Source: Gordonia soli NBRC 108243 (lineage in GTDB: Bacteria > Actinomycetota > Actinomycetes > Mycobacteriales > Mycobacteriaceae). From it: DNA of 64,000 nt. The stretch covers positions 62,001 to 126,000 of the forward strand of contig NZ_BANX01000002.1 of NCBI RefSeq assembly GCF_000334455.1, in the 5' to 3' direction. The notes beneath the pieces were generated by a model. The model made no database searches. It worked only from the letters and a program-made list of their open reading frames with translations, and was not told where the DNA came from. The position numbers and the translations under genes are program-made. Below are positions 48,849 to 58,445 of this stretch, in pieces. The stretch's first letter is position 1. Each line of letters begins with the position of its first letter.

Positions 48849-49669
48849 GTCCCAGCTCCTCGGCCCGCGGGCGTGGCGGATCCCGATCGCCGACACGCGG
48901 CTACGGATTGACACCGTGGTCCCGCGCATTGGTCGACGTCGTCGAACGGACGGCGACCGGTCCAGGCGGCGGGCCCGACGGTCGGCGTATCACCAAGGCG
49001 CGAAGCTACTTCCGCGATCGGCACGTCCAGGGTCTGCGCATCCTGGCCGGCCGGGTCTCGGCGTCGGTGCGGGGCAGCCAGCTCGATCCGTTCGACGTGC
49101 TGATCACGACGCGACCCGTCGATCCCGCGACGGTCGTCGAGTTGCTGCGTGCACGTGGTTCGCTCGGCGACGTCATGGCGCTGACCCGTGGCGAACAGCC
49201 GAGCGGTCTGGGCGATCTGCTCGTGCCGACCGAGAGCGCGGACGTCGAGGCCGACTGCTCCTGCCCCGACGAAGCACCCCGCTGCATCCACGTCCTCGCC
49301 GTCACCTACGAGATCGCCGCCGAGGTCGACCGCTCCCCGACCGTCATGCTCACCCTGATGGGCACCGACCTGCCGGGGTTGTTGTCGGAGATCAGCGACG
49401 TCTCGTCTGCCAGGCCCGATGTCGGCGACGGGGCCGGTGATGCCGATGCTGACGCACGGTCAGGCCGCCTCCCGAGCGTCGACTACTGGGGGACGTCGGC
49501 GAGCCTGCCGCCACTGCCCGATCCGCCGCGGATGACCCCGCTGACCGAACTCGATCCTGGCGAACTACGGAGCGCACTGCGGGCTTCCGGTGTCGCCGCC
49601 ACCGACGTCGAGGAGACCATCGACCACCTCGGCGACCTCTACGACGCCCTCCACGATCCGATTTCGTAG
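48845..49669 (+). CDS. SWIM zinc-finger protein, partner of the SNF2 helicase
   Basis: 274 residues. The SWIM motif CxCx6CxH is at C138, C140, C147 and H149 (EADCSCPDEAPRCIHVLAVT). The N-terminal part (TPWSRALVDVVERTA, GRVSASVRGSQLDPFDVLIT) is conserved among these proteins, and the tail (DVEETIDHLGDLYDALHDP) is helical. SWIM proteins bind DNA or proteins. The coupled start (ATGA) next to a SNF2 ATPase suggests a joint DNA-remodelling or repair function, which is a frequent bacterial pairing. The C-terminal codons and stop lie inside the palindrome at 49658. Confidence 0.88.
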   Translation: MSPSSSARGRGGSRSPTRGYGLTPWSRALVDVVERTATGPGGGPDGRRITKARSYFRDRHVQGLRILAGRVSASVRGSQLDPFDVLITTRPVDPATVVELLRARGSLGDVMALTRGEQPSGLGDLLVPTESADVEADCSCPDEAPRCIHVLAVTYEIAAEVDRSPTVMLTLMGTDLPGLLSEISDVSSARPDVGDGAGDADADARSGRLPSVDYWGTSASLPPLPDPPRMTPLTELDPGELRSALRASGVAATDVEETIDHLGDLYDALHDPIS

Positions 49670-49710
49670 AAGAAGTTCCCGGAAACCGGGAAGAACTTCT
49701 ACGAAATCGG
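49658..49710. repeat. 53-bp palindrome, copy C
   Basis: A 15-bp stem CCGATTTCGTAGAAG / CTTCTACGAAATCGG, a 3-base mismatch (AAG/GAA), a 7-bp stem TTCCCGG/CCGGGAA and an AAA loop. It contains the stop codon of the SWIM-finger gene (49667-49669) and ends 34 bp before the second DUF559 gene. It probably terminates the helicase-SWIM operon. It is related to the palindromes at 50643 and, more loosely, 1482. Confidence 0.8.
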
Positions 49711-49744
49711 TGGGTGGAACCGGGCGTCGGGTGCTCGGCGTCCC

Positions 49745-50632
49745 ATGGACATGGCCGATCGAACCGCTTTCCGTCAGCTCATCGCCCGGCACGACGGCGT
49801 CTTCTCCACATCCGAGGCGTCGGCGTGCGAGATCACCTCGTCGGCGCTGCATCGGATGGTCCGCTCCGGACTCGTGACCACCGCGGTCCGCGGTGTGTAC
49901 CGCATGTCGGATCGCCCGGTCGATGCCCGGATGCGCTGCCGGATGTCGGTGCTGGCCGCGGGATCCGGCGCCGCCCTGGTCGGTGGCGCCGCAGCGTGGT
50001 GGCACGGTCTGGTGACCGTCGAACCGACGACCGTTCGCGTGATCGCACCACGCGGGCGGCACGCCGCGCCGATCGACGGCGCGCAGGTGTGGCACCGGGA
50101 CGTCGACCCGCGCGACCTGACCGTCATCGACGGCCTCCGTGTTACGGGGTTACCGCTCACCGTCCTCGACGCCGCAGTCGACATCGGGGTGTCGGTGATG
50201 GACCGTGCGCTGCAACGCGGATCGGTGACGCTGATGCAGCTCGACGAGACGCAACGTCGCAACCGCGGACGTCGCGGATCGCCACGCGCTCGAGCGATGG
50301 TGGCAGCGATGTCAGAGGGTGCGCGATCGGTGGCCGAGCGTCAGGCCACCGCCCTGCTCCGATCGGCGGGGATCAGCGGATGGCGGTGCAATCACCCCAC
50401 CTGCGGCTACGTGATCGACATCACGTTCCCGGATCTCAAGGTGGCCGTGGAGATCGACGGATTCGCATTCCACAGCGATCCCGTTGCATTCCAACATGAT
50501 CGCCGTCGTCACAACACGCTGATCGCCAACGGATGGATCGTCGTGCACTTCACCTGGCAGGACGTCACCCAGCGCCCGCAGCAGGTCCTCGCGCACATCC
50601 GGGCGGCGCTGACACGTGCTTCGGCGGCATAG
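49745..50632 (+). CDS. DUF559/Vsr-like endonuclease-fold protein with AbiEi-like N-terminus, copy 2
   Basis: 295 residues. The N-terminal winged-helix AbiEi-like part covers about 5-60 (RQLIARHDGVFSTSEASACE, TTAVRGVYRM). The C-terminal DUF559 domain has E198 (AERQATALLRSAG), D225 (YVIDITF), E236 and D238 (AVEIDGFAFH), and HDRRRHNTLIANGWIVVHFT. The acidic pattern matches the paralogue at 35205, though overall identity looks low, so the split is old. It carries no adjacent toxin gene. Palindromes lie 35 bp upstream and 11 bp downstream, and the gene separates the SWIM-finger gene from nrdF. ATG 49745 or 49751 are both possible. Confidence 0.8.
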   Translation: MDMADRTAFRQLIARHDGVFSTSEASACEITSSALHRMVRSGLVTTAVRGVYRMSDRPVDARMRCRMSVLAAGSGAALVGGAAAWWHGLVTVEPTTVRVIAPRGRHAAPIDGAQVWHRDVDPRDLTVIDGLRVTGLPLTVLDAAVDIGVSVMDRALQRGSVTLMQLDETQRRNRGRRGSPRARAMVAAMSEGARSVAERQATALLRSAGISGWRCNHPTCGYVIDITFPDLKVAVEIDGFAFHSDPVAFQHDRRRHNTLIANGWIVVHFTWQDVTQRPQQVLAHIRAALTRASAA

Positions 50633-50642
50633 GCCCCAGATC

Positions 50643-50681
50643 CGTAGAAGGAGATCCCGGTTTCCGCGAACTCCTTCTACG
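50643..50681. repeat. Palindrome copy D, between the DUF559 gene and nrdF
   Basis: Arms CGTAGAAGGAG (50643-50653) and CTCCTTCTACG (50671-50681) are perfect 11-bp complements. The interior has TCCCGG/CCGCGA and a TTT loop. Over 49 aligned bases it matches copy C at about 36 positions, with the stem preserved. It sits between converging genes and can terminate both the DUF559 gene and nrdF. Confidence 0.75.
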
Positions 50682-50706
50682 AAATCGCGTCGTTCGGGCG
50701 AGCGGA

Positions 50707-53977
<3,271 letters not shown>

Positions 53978-54030
53978 GAGAACTCCTGTGGGAAAGAGAG
54001 ATTGCGAGTGGGCGGTGTATGCGATGACGG

Positions 54031-54507
54031 TCAGGCGCGGGTGGTGAGCAGCGCCGGATCGAGGTGGTCGGGGTCGGTGAACGCGGCATCGGTACCGAAG
54101 TCGGTGACCCCGGTGCGCACTCGTTCGACGTCGTCCGGCATACCCATGAGCTCGAAACGGTAGAGATAGGGCACCCGGCACTTGCGCGAGATGATGTCGC
54201 CGGCGAGACAGAACTCCTCGCCGAAATTGGTGTTGCCTGCTGCGATCACGCCACGGATGAGTGATCGGTTGCGATCGTCGTTGAGGAAGCGGATGACCTG
54301 CTTGGGGACGTATCCGGATCGCTGACCGGTCGCCTTGCCGCCGCCGTAGGTCGGGCTGATCAACACATACGGCTCGTCGACGACGAGTCCACCGGCACCG
54401 CGACCGTCGAGAACCGGGATACGCGTGGCGCGCATGCCCAGCTTCTCGACGAATCGATGCGTGTTCTCCGACACCGAGGAGAAGTAGACGATCAGTGGAG
54501 CACGCAT
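54031..54507 (-). CDS. nrdI: NrdI flavodoxin-like protein
   Basis: 158 residues of the NrdI flavodoxin family. The FMN loop is [20 protein letters not shown], followed by [20 protein letters not shown] and [19 protein letters not shown]. It supplies an oxidant to activate the NrdF manganese cofactor. ATG 54507 has GGAGG five bases upstream and is preferred over the GTG at 54531. It lies between nrdH (156 bp upstream) and nrdE. Confidence 0.95.
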   Translation of the reverse strand: MRAPLIVYFSSVSENTHRFVEKLGMRATRIPVLDGRGAGGLVVDEPYVLISPTYGGGKATGQRSGYVPKQVIRFLNDDRNRSLIRGVIAAGNTNFGEEFCLAGDIISRKCRVPYLYRFELMGMPDDVERVRTGVTDFGTDAAFTDPDHLDPALLTTRA

Positions 54508-54663
54508 CAGGGCCTCCGAGGTCTGTGTCACGATCGACCTCCGTTGCTCCTGGTCAGTGCGTTGCTGCCACCCCGCGTGGACGCGGGCGACCCTGGATAC
54601 CGGTTACCCGGTGAGCGATGTCGCCGAACCCGACTTCCCCATCAGGTTCGACTGGTGGCGGTG

Positions 54664-54897
54664 TCAGGCCGCGGTGGTCGCGAGGGCCTTGATGCGGTCA
54701 GGGCGGAAGCCCGACCAGTGGTCGTCTCCGACGACGACGACCGGCGCCTGCAGGTAGCCCAGAGCCATCACGTAGTCACGCGCCTCGTCGTCCTGACTGA
54801 TGTCGACGACGTCATAGGCCAGCCCCTGCTTGTCCAGCGCCTTGTAGGTCGCGTTGCACTGCACACAGGCCGGCTTGGTGTAAACGGTGATGGCCAT
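54664..54897 (-). CDS. nrdH: NrdH glutaredoxin-like redoxin
   Basis: A 77-residue NrdH. The redox motif is C11-V-Q-C14 (TKPACVQCNATYKALDKQG), with the thioredoxin-reductase contact WSGFRPDRIKAL at the C-terminus. It reduces NrdE. It is first in the nrdHIEF run and has an upstream region of 675 bp with tandem NrdR-type boxes. The ATG at 54897 has GAGGGAGTTCG in front. M. tuberculosis nrdH is Rv3053c. Confidence 0.95.
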   Translation of the reverse strand: MAITVYTKPACVQCNATYKALDKQGLAYDVVDISQDDEARDYVMALGYLQAPVVVVGDDHWSGFRPDRIKALATTAA

Positions 54898-55230
54898 CGG
54901 GTCGAACTCCCTCGCTCGTTCTTCTCGTTCTCGGTTGGCACCGGCCGAGGACTCTCGTCCTCCGATTCCGGCTGTCCGGGCGGTTCCGACGGCGACTGTG
55001 AGGATCGTCCGTCGGTCTCCACCGTGTGTGCTCGGTGCGCCTGTCGGCGTGGTCGTGGCGCGGGGCCTGCCGGTGCTGCCACCGATGGTCCGAACTCCCG
55101 GAGAAGCCCGCTGTCGACCGAGGTGACCTGCACTTTTCCAACGTGAAGAAAGTGATCTGAGTCACTCACTTCCGGCGCTTCCGGAGGCCCTCGAGGAGAA
55201 GGCCGCGTTGTGCCGTGCTGGTCTCCAAAA

Positions 55231-55276
55231 CACTACACCTAGTGGCTGACAAACAGCGCCACCACAAGAAGTTGTG
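55231..55276 (-). promoter_or_regulatory. Tandem NrdR-type boxes upstream of nrdHIEF
   Basis: Box 1 is CACTAcaccTAGTG (55231-55244) and box 2 is CACAAgaagTTGTG (55263-55276). Each is a perfect 5+5 inverted repeat with a four-base spacer. Centre-to-centre distance is 32 bp, three helical turns, which is the arrangement known for NrdR repressor pairs at nrd promoters (consensus ACACwAnnnnnTwGTGT-like). They lie about 335-380 bp upstream of nrdH. Confidence 0.7.
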
Positions 55277-55397
55277 AATAACATTCGTGAAAGTCGCAGG
55301 TCGCGAGGGTGCAGAATCTCGAATTCCCGCGTGTCTCGGCGTGTCGTCCCCACGGTGTCCCCAGCATCGTGCGAGGCGTCCACACGCTGTCCCACGG

Positions 55398-55406
55398 TTG
55401 TCCACA
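55398..55406 (+). promoter_or_regulatory. DnaA-box-like site
   Basis: TTGTCCACA is a perfect match to the actinobacterial DnaA box. Partial matches (GTCCACAC at about 55378-55385) lie just to the left. It is roughly 120 bp upstream of the NrdR boxes. One exact nonamer can occur by chance. Confidence 0.35.
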
Positions 55407-55572
55407 GACAGCAGTCGCCATCGACGACGACAGACGCCGCCGTCGATGGCCGGTGGCCACGGACGGCGGCGTCGAGCGCTCCGCGCAGGGAGCGGATCCG
55501 CGGTGGTTCACATCGCGGAGGTCCATCGCCGATGTCGGGTGTCAGCCGACATCGGGAGGTGAGATGGAGCGG

Positions 55573-56154
55573 TCAGGCGGGGACGGTCGCGTCGCGCACC
55601 TCGCGGGCGAGACGCTCGACCGCGGCTACGACCTGCTCGACGACGGCGGGGTCGGTGACGCCGGCCTCGCCCAGCGTCGAGCTCTGGATGCCGACGTCGA
55701 TGTCCTCGACCACACGGCCACCCGCGACACCCGCCGACTTGCGGGTGTCCTCGCGGGACCAGGTGCCGGCGTACTGGCCGAGCGCGGCGCCGATCACGCC
55801 GACCGGCTTGCCGCTGATGGCGCCGTCGCCGTACGGACGGGAGAGCCAGTCGATGGCGTTCTTCAGCGCAGCCGGGATGGTGCCGTTGTACTCAGGCGTG
55901 ACCAACAACACGGCGTCGGCGTCGGCCACCCGGCCGCGCAGGCGACCGACACCGGCATCGAGAACACCCTCGGTGGAGTCGGGCGCGTGGTCGGTGTCCT
56001 CGCTGTAGAACGGCAGGGTGCCCAGGTCGTCGATGATGGTGATCTGCACACCGTCGGGCGCGTTGTCTGCAGCCACCTGCGCCAACTGTCGGTTGATCGA
56101 GCCCTTGCGCAGGCTTCCCACGAGGGCGGCGATCTGAATCGCTCGATCGGACAT
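55573..56154 (-). CDS. NADPH-dependent FMN reductase family protein
   Basis: A 193-residue flavodoxin-fold reductase. The FMN phosphate loop is ALVGSLRKGSINRQLAQVAA (about residues 10-29), and VTPEYNGTIPAALKNAIDWL is the hallmark flavin/NADPH block. Also present are PVGVIGAALGQYAG and WSREDTRKS. It resembles ArsH/YLR011w-like or azoreductase-type quinone reductases. The ATG at 56154 has AAGGAG upstream. It is divergent from a TetR-family regulator 90 bp away with a palindromic operator between, so expression is probably controlled by that regulator. The physiological substrate is unknown. Confidence 0.88.
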   Translation of the reverse strand: MSDRAIQIAALVGSLRKGSINRQLAQVAADNAPDGVQITIIDDLGTLPFYSEDTDHAPDSTEGVLDAGVGRLRGRVADADAVLLVTPEYNGTIPAALKNAIDWLSRPYGDGAISGKPVGVIGAALGQYAGTWSREDTRKSAGVAGGRVVEDIDVGIQSSTLGEAGVTDPAVVEQVVAAVERLAREVRDATVPA

Positions 56155-56193
56155 CTGTGCTCCTTCAGGTTGAGGATGAACGAGGAATGCAAC

Positions 56194-56207
56194 CGGACCA
56201 CGGTCCG
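56194..56207. promoter_or_regulatory. Palindromic operator candidate between the FMN reductase and TetR genes
   Basis: CGGACC-AC-GGTCCG is a perfect inverted repeat with a two-base spacer. It lies in the centre of the 90-bp divergent gap and about 25 bp upstream of the leaderless -10 box of the TetR-family gene. Confidence 0.5.
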
Positions 56208-56232
56208 AATAATTCCCGTCGGGGTCAAGCGT

Positions 56233-56238
56233 TACGCT
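56233..56238 (+). promoter_or_regulatory. -10 box of a leaderless promoter for the TetR-family gene
   Basis: TACGCT lies six bases before the GTG at 56245, identical in layout to the promoter of the YbjQ-like gene. No ribosome site is present. Confidence 0.5.
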
Positions 56239-56244
56239 CATCAC

Positions 56245-56871
56245 GTGTCGAACGGCCAGGAGGGGACCCGGATCCCACTGCACCTGCCCGCGAACCCGGA
56301 CGGCGAGCGAGCAGACGCAGCACGAAATCGCAGGCTGCTGCTCGCAGCTGCCAAGCGGCTGATCGACACCCAGGGTGCGGCCGCCGTCACGATGGACGCG
56401 GTCGCCCGTGAGGCAGGCGTCGGCAAGGGCACCGTCTTCCGTCGATTCGGCAGTCGTACCGGGCTGATGATCGCCCTCCTCGACCACACCGAGTCCGAGA
56501 TCCAACAGGCATACCTCTTCGGTCCCGAGCCCCTGGGACCCGGGGCTCCACCACTCGACCGTCTGCTCGCCTATGGTCGCGCGCGGCTGAAGCTCACCGC
56601 CGATCACCTCGACATCCTGCTCGAGGCGGGCGCCACCGGTCAGCACATGCGGCACCCGGTCGCCATGGCAGCGGCCCAGCATGTGCGAATCCTGCTGACC
56701 CAATTGGGGTTCGGACCTCGACTCGACGTCATGGTGGTGGCCGTCCAGGCACCACTGGAAGCGACCGCGGTCGAGCATCTGCTCCACGTCGTGGGACTCG
56801 ACGTGCAGACCATCGGTGAGCAGTGGGAGCGGACGGTCACCACGCTGGTCGCCGGTCGCGCCGACGACTGA
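56245..56871 (+). CDS. TetR-family transcriptional regulator
   Basis: 208 residues. The N-terminal HTH is LIDTQGAAAVTMDAVAREAG followed by VGKGTVFRRFGSRTGLMIAL (about 40-82). The C-terminal ligand domain is mostly helical (RARLKLTADHLDILLEAGAT, HLLHVVGLDVQTIGEQWERT). A long upstream frame is antisense to the FMN reductase. The leaderless promoter sets the GTG at 56245. It probably represses the divergent FMN reductase gene through the palindrome at 56194; the inducer is unknown. Confidence 0.88.
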   Translation: MSNGQEGTRIPLHLPANPDGERADAARNRRLLLAAAKRLIDTQGAAAVTMDAVAREAGVGKGTVFRRFGSRTGLMIALLDHTESEIQQAYLFGPEPLGPGAPPLDRLLAYGRARLKLTADHLDILLEAGATGQHMRHPVAMAAAQHVRILLTQLGFGPRLDVMVVAVQAPLEATAVEHLLHVVGLDVQTIGEQWERTVTTLVAGRADD

Positions 56872-56898
56872 ACCCCCTCCGCCCGGCCCGGATTCACC

Positions 56899-56919
56899 GT
56901 GCACCAAAGGCTGGTGCAC
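56899..56919 (+). terminator. Small hairpin behind the TetR-family gene
   Basis: GTGCACCA and TGGTGCAC are exact complements around a five-base loop, 28 bp past the TetR stop. It also overlaps the furthest possible start of the next open frame, which argues that the next gene starts later, at 56947. Confidence 0.45.
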
Positions 56920-56946
56920 GGGCTGCGCAACGCCGAGCATCGGTAC

Positions 56947-57459
56947 ATGCTCAGAGGACTCCGCTCCCGGAGGTCGACCACACCGACTTGGTCGACACGC
57001 TGTGCGATCGCCACGATCGGTGCCGCTCTCGCAACGGGTGCGGCCGCGCTCGGGGCGGGCGGCACCCACGCCGAGACCCTGCGTCCCGACTACTCCCAGC
57101 CGGCCAACGGGGTCGGGGTCACCGATCCCGTGACCACCCCGGACTACTCGCCGGTACAGGTGCCACGTCCGAAGATCCGGTCGACGGGGACGACCACGAC
57201 CGTCACCGCGCATCCCTATCTGGCGCCCTGGGTACACGCCGCGGTACCCGTCCCGCCACGCACTGCGATCGAACTGCGCGGCGCCGCGCGCGCCACGCTG
57301 CCCGACGGTGATCGGACTCTGGTGGTCAATCCGAACGGCCACTGCCGGTTCGGCGGCCCCGATGCCACCCCCGGCACGCTCCGTGCACAGCGCCTCACCC
57401 CGATCCGGATCCACACCCCGGGCTTCGAGCTCGCCATCGAACCGACGCTGCATCGCTGA
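56947..57459 (+). CDS. Secreted or membrane-anchored protein of unknown function
   Basis: 170 residues from ATG 56947. A basic start (MLRGLRSRRSTT) and a hydrophobic stretch (CAIATIGAALATGAAALGAG) end in THAET, an apparent signal peptide. The mature 125 residues are Pro/Thr-rich (PDYSQPANGVGVTDPVTTPD) with VVNPNGHCRFGGPD near the end and one cysteine. I do not recognise a family. Alternative start GTG 56899 lies in the hairpin. It converges with the tyrosine phosphatase gene. Confidence 0.6.
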   Translation: MLRGLRSRRSTTPTWSTRCAIATIGAALATGAAALGAGGTHAETLRPDYSQPANGVGVTDPVTTPDYSPVQVPRPKIRSTGTTTTVTAHPYLAPWVHAAVPVPPRTAIELRGAARATLPDGDRTLVVNPNGHCRFGGPDATPGTLRAQRLTPIRIHTPGFELAIEPTLHR

Positions 57460-57471
57460 CCCGACGGCCGC

Positions 57472-57522
57472 CTGAGCCGGCCGGTCGTCGGCTCCCGGCG
57501 CGCTCGGGTGTGCTCGGCTCAG
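57472..57522. terminator. Hairpin candidate between converging genes
   Basis: CTGAGCCG (57472-57479) pairs with CGGCTCAG (57515-57522), enclosing a 35-base GC-rich loop with its own short stems. It spans the gap between the secreted-protein gene and the 3' end of the phosphatase gene. Confidence 0.35.
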
Positions 57523-58268
57523 GTTCGCTCGACGAAGCCGTCCACCCAGCCACGCACCGCGGGGACGTCGCCACCGTGATGTTCCAGCCAGCCCCACGCC
57601 CCGCCCGATGCGCCGGTCACGACGTCCAGCACCAGTTCGATTGCGGCGCGGGGAGTCCCGAGCACGGGTACATCAAGGGCGAGGTCAGCCGCGATGAGTG
57701 AGCGCTGCTGCAGGCGCGCGACGATGTGCTCGACCGCCGGACCCGTTCGCTGGTAGTCGTCGATCACGGTGTCGGCGTCGACGCCCGCGAGGGTGAGCGC
57801 GATCGCGATGACGATGCCGGTCCGATCCTTGCCCGCCGCGCAGTGGACCAACGTCGCACCGTTCGGGTCAAACAGCGACAACGCACCGGCGACCCGCTCC
57901 GGCACCTCACGCAGGATCGATCGATAGAGGTCGTCGAGCGGACGGGTCACCGGTACGGCGCCGACCTGGGCGCGGTCGTAGAGCTGATGGTTGATCACCT
58001 GCACGGGCCCCGACCACCGGCGTGGGAACGACTGCGACTCCCGACCCCCACGGAGGTCGATGACCGTGGCCGGCGGCCACCCGTCGAGGTCGGCGGGGTC
58101 GAGGTCCCCCTCGTACGGCGCATCACTGCGGAACAGTGTGCGTGAGCGGGTGCGTCCGCCGTCGGCTGTCGGGAGTCCGCCCAGGTCACGCACATTCACC
58201 AGTCCGACGGTGACATCTGGCTCGTCGACACGGCGATCGGAACGGTCGGTCGACTCGGGCGCACTCAC
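57519..58268 (-). CDS. Tyrosine-protein phosphatase (PtpB-like, DSP/PTP fold)
   Basis: A 249-residue phosphatase. The P-loop is VHCAAGKDRTG with catalytic C143 and R149 (CX5R plus K-D, as in Mtb PtpB-type and lipid phosphatases). NVRDLGGLPTADG near residue 25 and LYRSILREVPERVAGALSLF fit the same family. It probably dephosphorylates tyrosine or phosphoinositide substrates; secretion is not visible (no signal peptide). It converges with the secreted-protein gene. The 177 bp between its start and eccB (58269-58445) hold nothing recognisable. Confidence 0.85.
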   Translation of the reverse strand: MSAPESTDRSDRRVDEPDVTVGLVNVRDLGGLPTADGGRTRSRTLFRSDAPYEGDLDPADLDGWPPATVIDLRGGRESQSFPRRWSGPVQVINHQLYDRAQVGAVPVTRPLDDLYRSILREVPERVAGALSLFDPNGATLVHCAAGKDRTGIVIAIALTLAGVDADTVIDDYQRTGPAVEHIVARLQQRSLIAADLALDVPVLGTPRAAIELVLDVVTGASGGAWGWLEHHGGDVPAVRGWVDGFVERT

Positions 58269-58445
58269 TTCGCGGACCTCCAGGCTCGGCGATCATCGCG
58301 CGGCCGACGCAGATCACCTTCTGCCGATCCGGGGCCGCACGAGCAGTCTTTCGAGACTACAAATCCTCCGGTGGCGGGACGTCGACGAGGTGGTGACCGC
58401 CGGTTGAACTGTCGAGCCGTGCGCGTCGACTCGATCTGGGCCTGG

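Larger units (their letters stand above)
54898..55572. other. 675-bp region upstream of nrdH
   Basis: This gap between nrdH and the FMN reductase gene holds the tandem NrdR-type boxes (55231-55276) and a DnaA-box-like site (55398-55406). If the boxes lie at the promoter, the mRNA has a leader of about 330 nt. That leader contains small hairpins, for instance GAGGACtctcGTCCTC near 54948-54963, and an AGTGA/TCACT inverted repeat at 55151-55166. Open frames inside it are Arg/Pro-rich and unconvincing. I recognise no known riboswitch. Confidence 0.5.

Noticed and set aside
54768..55169. Minus-strand frame of 133 codons in the nrdH upstream region
   Set aside because: Pro/Ser/Arg-rich, overlaps nrdH, no ribosome site and no family; better treated as leader.
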